A stretch of DNA of 64,000 nt from an uncultured Litorivicinus sp. (GTDB lineage: Bacteria; Pseudomonadota; Gammaproteobacteria; Pseudomonadales; Litorivicinaceae): NCBI GenBank assembly GCA_902594275.1, contig CACJLQ010000001.1, positions 1 through 64,000 on the forward strand, in the 5' to 3' direction. The notes under the pieces were generated by a model. The model was not told where the DNA came from, searched no databases, and saw nothing but the letters and a program-made list of their open reading frames with translations. Shown piece by piece: positions 57,623-64,000 of the stretch. Both the position numbers and the translations under genes were made by a program. Within the stretch, counting starts at the first letter, position 1; the number at the start of each line of letters is the position of its first letter.

Positions 57623-60220
57623 ATGAAAAGCGCTGAAATCCGTTCGCAGTTCCTTGAATATTTTCAGGAAAATGGCCACACCATTGTATCGTCGAGCCCC
57701 CTGATTCCGGGCAACGACCCAACACTTTTATTCACTAACGCAGGGATGGTGCAGTTTAAAGAAGTGTTCACAGGGGAAGAAACCCGTGCGTATCATCGAG
57801 CGACCACGTCACAGCGTTGCGTACGTGCTGGTGGTAAGCACAACGATTTGGAAAATGTTGGTTACACAGCGCGTCATCATACATTCTTTGAAATGCTCGG
57901 GAATTTCAGTTTTGGAGATTACTTCAAAGAAGACGCGATCCATTTCGCATGGCAATTCTTAACAGAACGATTGGGACTTCCGAAAGAGCGCCTTTGGGTA
58001 ACGGTGCACCATTCCGATCAAGAAGCTGAAGATATTTGGATTCAAAACATTGGCGTTGATCCTAATCGGCTCTCCAGACTGGGCGATAAGGATAATTTCT
58101 GGTCGATGGGTGATACGGGTCCTTGTGGTCCATGCAGCGAAATTTTTTACGATCACGGCCCTGATGTCGCTGGAGGTCCTCCAGGTTCGGAAGATGACGA
58201 CCTTGATCGGTATATCGAGATTTGGAACCTGGTATTCATGCAGTTTGAACAGTCAGCCGATGGATCACGCACACCGTTACCGAAGCCATCCGTTGACACT
58301 GGTATGGGACTTGAGCGGATTGCGGCTGTGATGCAGGGCGTACACTCGAATTATGAAATCGACCTGTTCCAGGCGCTATTAAGAGCTGCTGCAGATGTCA
58401 CACGGACGACTGACCTGGAAGCAAAATCACTGCGAGTGGTTGCTGATCATATCCGCAGTTGTTCATTTTTGATTTGTGATGGTGTTCTGCCATCCAATGA
58501 GGGCCGTGGGTATGTGTTGCGTCGAATCATTCGCCGCGCGATTCGCCACGGACATAAGTTGGGTTGTGACCAATCCTTCTTCCATAAAATCGTACACACA
58601 TTAGTTGCCGAAATGGGTGAAGCATATCCAGAGCTACGTGACAATGAGGATCGTATTGTCGCTGCATTGAAGCAGGAAGAGGCGCAGTTCGCAAAGACCT
58701 TGGATGCAGGAATGAAGGTGTTGGAAGATGCCGTCGAGTCGCTTCCTGGCAATACACTGCCTGGCGAACTGATTTTCAGACTGTACGACACCCATGGATT
58801 CCCTGTTGATTTGACTAATGATATCGCGCGCGAACGTGATCTTGAGCTTGATATCGAAGGGTTTGATCAAGCAATGGCCGAGCGGCGCGAAAAGTCGCGC
58901 CAGGGATCAAGTTTTGCGGCCGAGGGCCAAGTGCGATTCGATTTGGATGGATCGACGGAATTTTTGGGTTATACACATCTCGATGCCAGTGCTGTCGTTG
59001 TTGCATTGGCGAAAGATGGCCAACAAGTGGAGTTACTCGCAGCCGGTGAGTCTGGCGTGGTTGTGCTGAATCAAACACCATTTTATGCGGAGAGCGGTGG
59101 TCAACAGGGCGACTCGGGTTCACTCACATCAGCCGGTGGTTCATTCCAAGTGTCTGTCACTAAAAAATACGGCGAGCAATTCGGTCATGAGGGCAAACTC
59201 GGCATGGGTGAGTTAAAGGTCGGCGACACCGTAAATGCGCGCGTTGAAGGGCCAAGACGTCAGGCGACCGCGCTCAATCATTCGGCAACGCATTTGCTCC
59301 ATGCTGCACTTCGCACTGTACTGGGTGAGCATGTAACTCAGAAAGGGTCGTTAGTGACCCATGATCGCACACGCTTTGATTTTTCGCATCCACAGCCAGT
59401 TACGGCTGAAGACATTGCTGCGATTGAAGCAATGGTGAATGCAGAAATTCGTCGCAATGAGGATGTGATTACACGAGTCATGCCAATCGAAGAAGCGAAG
59501 GCTGCCGGTGCGATGGCTTTGTTTGGCGAAAAATACGATGACGAAGTGCGCGTACTGTCGATGGGCGAGTTTTCAGTTGAATTATGCGGTGGTACCCACG
59601 TCGCTCGAACCGGTGACATTGGCCTTTTCAAAATCATTGCTGAGAGTGGTGTTGCTTCGGGTATTCGTCGAATCGAAGCTGTGACAGGTGAGGGTGCGCT
59701 TCTTCATGTCCATGCACTTGAGACGACATTGGACCAAGCGGCAGCACTCTTGAAAACCGGTTCGGACTCTGTGCTTTCTAAGATCGAGCAGATGGCTGAA
59801 CGGTTAAAAGCATCACAGCGTGAAGTGGACGCCTTGAAGATGAAGTTGGCGACAGCTGCTGGCGGCGATTTGTTAGACGACGTTATCGAGGTCGCTGGAG
59901 TGCAGTGTCTGGTTGCAAGTCTTGATGGGCAAGACCCAAAAACGCTCCGTGACACACTCGATCGGGTCAAAAATCGTTTGTCTCAGGGCGTTGTGGTACT
60001 TGCGACCGTCCGCGACGACAAAGTTAACTTAATTGCGGGCGTGACAGACAACTTGGTTGATCAAGTCAAGGCCGGTGATCTAATTGGATTTGTTGCCGCA
60101 CAGGTGGGTGGTCGTGGGGGTGGTCGTGCCGATATGGCTCAGGCTGGCGGCACTGAGCCTGCACATCTACCTCAGGCGCTGAATTCAGTACCTGGTTGGC
60201 TTGAAGAACAATTGAATTAG
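57623..60220 (+). CDS. alaS: Alanyl-tRNA synthetase
   Basis: An 865-residue synthetase charging tRNA-Ala. The catalytic core carries [20 protein letters not shown] and the [15 protein letters not shown] block. The editing domain has [11 protein letters not shown] and the [10 protein letters not shown] motif that clears serine and glycine. A C-terminal oligomerisation domain ends with [15 protein letters not shown]. It lies 38 bases after recX and 8 bases before lysC. Confidence 0.97.
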   Translation: MKSAEIRSQFLEYFQENGHTIVSSSPLIPGNDPTLLFTNAGMVQFKEVFTGEETRAYHRATTSQRCVRAGGKHNDLENVGYTARHHTFFEMLGNFSFGDYFKEDAIHFAWQFLTERLGLPKERLWVTVHHSDQEAEDIWIQNIGVDPNRLSRLGDKDNFWSMGDTGPCGPCSEIFYDHGPDVAGGPPGSEDDDLDRYIEIWNLVFMQFEQSADGSRTPLPKPSVDTGMGLERIAAVMQGVHSNYEIDLFQALLRAAADVTRTTDLEAKSLRVVADHIRSCSFLICDGVLPSNEGRGYVLRRIIRRAIRHGHKLGCDQSFFHKIVHTLVAEMGEAYPELRDNEDRIVAALKQEEAQFAKTLDAGMKVLEDAVESLPGNTLPGELIFRLYDTHGFPVDLTNDIARERDLELDIEGFDQAMAERREKSRQGSSFAAEGQVRFDLDGSTEFLGYTHLDASAVVVALAKDGQQVELLAAGESGVVVLNQTPFYAESGGQQGDSGSLTSAGGSFQVSVTKKYGEQFGHEGKLGMGELKVGDTVNARVEGPRRQATALNHSATHLLHAALRTVLGEHVTQKGSLVTHDRTRFDFSHPQPVTAEDIAAIEAMVNAEIRRNEDVITRVMPIEEAKAAGAMALFGEKYDDEVRVLSMGEFSVELCGGTHVARTGDIGLFKIIAESGVASGIRRIEAVTGEGALLHVHALETTLDQAAALLKTGSDSVLSKIEQMAERLKASQREVDALKMKLATAAGGDLLDDVIEVAGVQCLVASLDGQDPKTLRDTLDRVKNRLSQGVVVLATVRDDKVNLIAGVTDNLVDQVKAGDLIGFVAAQVGGRGGGRADMAQAGGTEPAHLPQALNSVPGWLEEQLN

Positions 60221-60228
60221 GAAGTTCG

Positions 60229-61458
60229 ATGGGGTTAATCGTTCAAAAATATGGCGGTACCAGCGTCGGCACTGTAGAGCGTATACAAGGTATCGCACAG
60301 AAAGTGAAGGGATTCCGAGAGCAAGGACACGACGTCGTCGTTGTTGTCTCTGCGATGAGTGGAGAGACCAATCGGTTGATTGGCATGGCCAACGAGATCA
60401 GTCAGCGACCTGTGCCGCGCGAGATGGATGTATTGGTCTCAACAGGCGAGCAAGTCACAATCGCGCTACTTGCGATGGCATTAACCGAACTTGGCTGTGC
60501 GGCAAGAAGTTACACCGGTGGCCAAGTCCGTATCCACACTGATAGCGCTCACACCAAGGCGCGTATTCAAGCCATCGATGATGAAAATATGCACGCCGAC
60601 CTCAAAGCTGGTCGGGTTGTGATTGTTGCAGGCTTCCAAGGGATGGATGACAACAACAACATTACAACACTTGGTCGAGGCGGATCGGACACAACCGCAG
60701 TTGCCTTGGCGGCTGCGTTAAAAGCAGACGAATGTCAGATCTACACAGACGTGGATGGGGTTTACACAACCGACCCGCGAGTTGTTGAATCAGCTCGTCG
60801 GCTGTCCAAAATCACCTTTGAAGAGATGCTTGAAATGGCGTCTCTTGGCTCAAAAGTTTTACAGATTCGGTCGGTCGAATTTGCCGGCAAATACAATGTG
60901 CCGCTTCGTGTGCTATCAACATTTGAAGATGGCCCTGGCACATTGATCACTACTGAGGAGTTAGATTCCATGGAACAACCCGTTATTTCAGGTATTGCGT
61001 TTAACCGCGACGAAGCAAAGTTAACGTTACTTGGCGTGCCCGATGTTCCCGGTGTTGCAGCGAAGATTTTGGCTCCAATCGGTGCGAAAAATATCGAAGT
61101 CGACATGATCGTTCAAAATGTGGGTGCAGATCAGACAACTGATTTTACCTTTACGGTCCATCGTAATGATGTCGAATCAGCTCACGAAGTGCTCGAAGGT
61201 GTCGCCACAGACTTGGGAGCGCGAGACGTTCGAAAAGATTCGAAGATTTGTAAGGTGTCAGTTGTCGGCGTTGGTATGCGTTCACACGCGGGTGTTGCGA
61301 GCCAGATGTTTGAGACCCTTGCCGCGGAGGGCATCAATATCCAAATGATCTCGACCTCTGAAATTAAGATTTCTGTTGTGGTCGACGAAAAATACCTCGA
61401 GCTGGCCGTGCGCGCTTTGCATCAGGCATTCGATTTGGCGGCCGAGGATGCCAATTAA
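60229..61458 (+). CDS. lysC: Aspartate kinase
   Basis: A 409-residue aspartokinase, first step of lysine, threonine and methionine synthesis. VQKYGGTSVGTVERI is the ATP-binding start, and LGRGGSDTTAVALAAALKAD and DVDGVYTTDPRVV the substrate region. Two ACT domains at the C-terminus (around VPDVPGVAAKI and MISTSEIKISVVV) mediate feedback by amino acids. Short spacing to alaS suggests co-transcription. It is followed by tcdA, with an 11-base overlap; no csrA is present here. Confidence 0.96.
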   Translation: MGLIVQKYGGTSVGTVERIQGIAQKVKGFREQGHDVVVVVSAMSGETNRLIGMANEISQRPVPREMDVLVSTGEQVTIALLAMALTELGCAARSYTGGQVRIHTDSAHTKARIQAIDDENMHADLKAGRVVIVAGFQGMDDNNNITTLGRGGSDTTAVALAAALKADECQIYTDVDGVYTTDPRVVESARRLSKITFEEMLEMASLGSKVLQIRSVEFAGKYNVPLRVLSTFEDGPGTLITTEELDSMEQPVISGIAFNRDEAKLTLLGVPDVPGVAAKILAPIGAKNIEVDMIVQNVGADQTTDFTFTVHRNDVESAHEVLEGVATDLGARDVRKDSKICKVSVVGVGMRSHAGVASQMFETLAAEGINIQMISTSEIKISVVVDEKYLELAVRALHQAFDLAAEDAN

Positions 61459-62236
61459 TACACCTGACTCATTTCTTGGCATCGATCGCCTGTACGGCGA
61501 TCATGCCTATCAAACACTCTCAAAAAAACGCATTTATGTTGTTGGTATCGGTGGTGTCGGATCGTGGGTTGTCGAGAGCTTGGCGCGCTCGGGAGTTGGT
61601 GAGATTGGGCTCGCTGATCTCGATGATATCTGTGTAACCAACACCAATCGCCAAATCCATGCGCTGTCATCAACGATCGGCCAATCGAAAATTGTTGTGA
61701 TGGCAGATCGTTGTCGATCGATCAACCCTGCGATCACGGTTCAGTGTGATCACGCTTTTGTTAATGATAAGACAGTTAATTCGTTGATCGACTCTGATTT
61801 GGATGTAGTGATCGATTGTGGCGATAACCAGATGGCAAAAGCATCGCTGATTGCACATTGTAAACGCATCAAAGTCCCGGTGATCACCACGGGCGCTGCT
61901 GGTGGCCGAATTGATCCAGGCAAAGTCCAGGTGCGTGATTTGGCGAAAACGGACGGTGATGCGCTACTCGCATCAGTGCGTCAAACACTCAGAAATCGCT
62001 ACGGATTTTCACGGACGCGGGGGAAACGCTTTTCTGTGAGCGCAGTATATTCCGATGAACAAACACGATACTTGCAGGCAGATGGTTCAGTCGGACAACA
62101 AAAGCCTGTATCCGGAGCAAACCGACTCGATTGTACTGGCTCCTTGGGTGCAGCCACACACGTCACGGCGGTATTTGCATTTCATGCAACTGCTAAAGCG
62201 ATCGATATCCTGCTTAATTCACAACCTCGAGCGTGA
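61448..62236 (+). CDS. tcdA: tRNA threonylcarbamoyladenosine dehydratase TcdA (ThiF/E1 family)
   Basis: A 262-residue E1-like enzyme that cyclises t6A to ct6A at tRNA position 37. The nucleotide-binding loop is YVVGIGGVGSWVVESLARSG and the following ADLDDICVTNTNRQ is characteristic. VVIDCGDNQMAKASLIAHCK and the GRIDPGKVQVRDLAKTDGD segment are family features. The ATG at 61448 (MPINTPDSFLGIDRL) is chosen over the far-upstream ATG at 61376, which would lie deep in lysC. The 3' end overlaps the convergent DUF4198 gene by 23 bases. Confidence 0.9.
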   Translation: MPINTPDSFLGIDRLYGDHAYQTLSKKRIYVVGIGGVGSWVVESLARSGVGEIGLADLDDICVTNTNRQIHALSSTIGQSKIVVMADRCRSINPAITVQCDHAFVNDKTVNSLIDSDLDVVIDCGDNQMAKASLIAHCKRIKVPVITTGAAGGRIDPGKVQVRDLAKTDGDALLASVRQTLRNRYGFSRTRGKRFSVSAVYSDEQTRYLQADGSVGQQKPVSGANRLDCTGSLGAATHVTAVFAFHATAKAIDILLNSQPRA

Positions 62237-63005
62237 TTGTTGGCCAATGGCTGATCCAATCGTAGTCGGGGTCATTGTCAGGCCGAATAACGACTCCGCT
62301 GATGAGATACCGGTCGGGACTTGGTAACTCGAGCTCCACTTCGCCATTCGCGTCTGTGTAAGCTTCCGAAACGACAGCTCGATCGCTGTGTCGAAATGCC
62401 TTGATCAATACGCCCTCGAGCGGAGTGTTTCCGTCGTATAGCGTAAATGCATAGTTTCCGGGGATGAGCTGTGTCCATTGCCCTTCCAAAACCAGCTCGA
62501 ATGGCATTTCTCCGGAGAGCGAATCGTTCACTTTTGCTTGTCCAGTTTTGATAAAACTTTTTGCGACTCGAACATAGCGTTCTGTGACTGGAACGATTTG
62601 CGGAATTGCTGGGTGTTGATCGAGTTGACGTTGGAGACCATCGAGTGAGATGTAGTTTGCCCAACGCTCGTCATCGTCACCAAATCGTATTGAAAATGGG
62701 GTGGTTTGATGGATGATACGATTGAGACCATGGCCGACCGTTACGGTTGCTGCGGGTCGAGAATCCCCTAATAAACCTTCTATCTCATGTTTGGTTTGAC
62801 CAATGACAACAAATGTTGCTGTATCGACAGGTAAGTAGGGCTGTGCGCTACCGCGGAAAGTTTCTCCGACTTTAAGAGTGAGCTCAATCGTGCTGTTTAC
62901 CGTCGTGTAGTGTTTTGATGGCTCGATCCAAAATTCATGGCCTTGAATTTGCGTGCTCCATATCAGAAGGCCAACTGAGAATGTTAGGCTACGAGCTATT
63001 GTCAT
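62214..63005 (-). CDS. DUF4198 periplasmic protein
   Basis: A 263-residue protein with a signal peptide (SLTFSVGLLIWSTQIQG) followed directly by HEFWIEPS, the usual mature start of DUF4198 proteins. The fold is expected to be beta-rich, ending with a carboxypeptidase-regulatory-like domain (TPLEGVLIKAF, then TDANGEVELELPSPDRYLISG). The family is linked to metal uptake or handling. ATG 63005 follows AGGAG five bases upstream. It is divergent from the HupE/UreJ-like gene, which also suggests metal transport; that link is inference. Confidence 0.86.
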   Translation of the reverse strand: MTIARSLTFSVGLLIWSTQIQGHEFWIEPSKHYTTVNSTIELTLKVGETFRGSAQPYLPVDTATFVVIGQTKHEIEGLLGDSRPAATVTVGHGLNRIIHQTTPFSIRFGDDDERWANYISLDGLQRQLDQHPAIPQIVPVTERYVRVAKSFIKTGQAKVNDSLSGEMPFELVLEGQWTQLIPGNYAFTLYDGNTPLEGVLIKAFRHSDRAVVSEAYTDANGEVELELPSPDRYLISGVVIRPDNDPDYDWISHWPTITLEVVN

Positions 63006-63034
63006 ATTGACTCCTAAAATTTGAGAATAAATCG

Positions 63035-64000
63035 ATGAAAACTTTGGCGTTGGGCTTACTGTTAGCGATTTTGAGTTGGGTCGCAAGTGCGCACGAGATG
63101 CGACCCTCAATTGCCTCGCTTTCAGTTGATTCCCAAGGCGTCCTTCAGCTTGAGCTCGTGACCAACATGGAGGCTTGGCTCGCCAATGTTGATCCATCGC
63201 TGTCAGATACGAACGATTCTCCAAATGCGGCAATTTACGATCGGTTTCGGGCCCTCGATGCAACCGAGTTGGAGGTTGCTATTCGAGGCAGAGGGAGGGA
63301 TTTCGGCCGAGTCATTGAGATCATCGTAGGTGATCTCCCGATTACAATGACACTGACATCGTTGCAGGTACTCCCGGTCGATGATGATGAGCTTCCGCGC
63401 GATACCCAACTGAATTTCGTTGGAGGATTACCTGATGGTGCAGAAAGCGTGAAATATCGTGTAAATGACACCATGCCTAACACTGCAGTCCGTTTATTTC
63501 TCGATCATGCTGAACCTCGGGTGCAATTCGTCAAAAGCGGTCAGGAGTCGGATGAACTATCTCTTGACCGGGCAGTTGAGCGGTCTGTCAGCGATCTTGT
63601 CGTTGACTACATAGAGTTGGGATTCACGCACATTATTCCCCGCGGGTTGGATCATATTATCTTTATCTTGGGTCTCACGTTGATCTCGAAGCGTTTGATT
63701 GACCTTGTGATTCAGGTCACCGCGTTTACGGTCGCGCATTCAGCAACACTTGCGCTTGGTCTGTATGGTGTTCTTGAACTTCCCGCATCGATTGTCGAGC
63801 CCTTGATCGCTGCATCGATTATCTATATCGCTGTTGAAAATATATGGAATTACAAAGTGAATCGATCTCGAGCTTTGGTGGTGTTTGCCTTTGGTTTGCT
63901 GCATGGATTGGGATTTGCGGGGGTGCTGACCGAACTCGGGCTGCCGGAGCGCGATTTTGTCGTTGGTCTTTTGTCATTCAATGTCGGCGTTGAGCTCGGG
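63035..64000 (+). CDS. HupE/UreJ-like membrane protein, 3' end beyond window
   Basis: An open frame from ATG 63035 to the window end (322 codons, no stop reached). A signal peptide (LGLLLAILSWVASA) is followed by HEMRPSIASL and a periplasmic region of about 170 residues, then HupE/UreJ-type membrane helices: GFTHIIPRGLDHIIFILGL, HSATLALGLYG and FGLLHGLGFAGVL with conserved histidines. These are features of nickel/cobalt permease-like proteins of the HupE/UreJ_2 group. The partner DUF4198 gene is divergent, 29 bases away. Confidence 0.9.
   Translation, partial: MKTLALGLLLAILSWVASAHEMRPSIASLSVDSQGVLQLELVTNMEAWLANVDPSLSDTNDSPNAAIYDRFRALDATELEVAIRGRGRDFGRVIEIIVGDLPITMTLTSLQVLPVDDDELPRDTQLNFVGGLPDGAESVKYRVNDTMPNTAVRLFLDHAEPRVQFVKSGQESDELSLDRAVERSVSDLVVDYIELGFTHIIPRGLDHIIFILGLTLISKRLIDLVIQVTAFTVAHSATLALGLYGVLELPASIVEPLIAASIIYIAVENIWNYKVNRSRALVVFAFGLLHGLGFAGVLTELGLPERDFVVGLLSFNVGVELG

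Noticed and set aside
1-64000. CRISPR arrays, insertion sequences, prophage, tRNA or rRNA genes
   Set aside because: No regularly spaced repeats, transposase or integrase frames, or RNA cloverleaf features were found; intergenic space is too small for rRNA.

Overview
The window is a dense, almost gap-free stretch of a proteobacterial chromosome. The gene content and order fit a marine gammaproteobacterium: prfB-lysS, purN-purM divergent from DUF2066-hda, a gammaproteobacterial-type recA, csiV next to mfd, recX-alaS-lysC, and glcDEF. The genus cannot be fixed from the sequence alone. No rRNA, tRNA, CRISPR array, insertion sequence or prophage was found. Genes are often joined by 4-base start/stop overlaps.

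Layout. 1-1751: end of prfB and lysS. 1817-6245: five overlapping genes that look like a peptide exporter of the NHLM type (HlyD-like adaptor, two exporter-like proteins, cyclic-nucleotide-binding-like modules), but with both ATPase domains stripped of catalytic residues. They are followed by an MFS transporter whose start is unclear. 7392-8541: a QueD-like pterin synthase homologue and a FAH-family hydrolase. 8538-15549 (minus): tandem glycine riboswitch, gcvT, gcvH, gcvP, lipA, an M48 lipoprotein protease and a small membrane protein. 15660-20770 (minus): MTHFR-like, dmdA-like, dmdB-like, DUF2182 and DUF1326, a likely DMSP demethylation operon; glyA follows on the plus strand. 22168-28160: acyltransferase, carboxylesterase-mdh, DUF6394 plus a K+ channel, an EAL-domain relic, a LysE-type exporter and DUF2069. 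28153-34249 (minus): wrbA, proS, a FemAB-like acetyltransferase, DUF3108, purN and purM. 34317-41753 (plus): DUF2066, hda, recA behind a LexA-like palindrome, a TauE-type permease and glcDEF. 41743-49566: quinone oxidoreductase, L,D-transpeptidase, MscS channel, csiV, mfd and pdxB. 49618-55069 (minus): an ArsR-methyltransferase fusion regulator, metF and metH, behind a 16-base palindrome. 55117-62236 (plus): valine-catabolism pair, recX, alaS, lysC and tcdA. 62214-64000: a DUF4198 protein divergent from a HupE/UreJ-like gene cut by the window end.

One theme is one-carbon and glycine metabolism. DmdA would move a methyl group from DMSP to tetrahydrofolate, and the MTHFR-like protein could process the 5-methyl-THF. 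GlyA and the glycine cleavage system, with LipA to lipoylate GcvH, exchange one-carbon units with serine and glycine. MetF and MetH use 5-methyl-THF for methionine. GlcDEF would handle glycolate, a common algal exudate.

The strongest candidates for something undescribed are the pseudo-exporter operon at 1817-6245 and the MTHFR-like/dmdA/dmdB/DUF2182/DUF1326 operon at 15660-20770.
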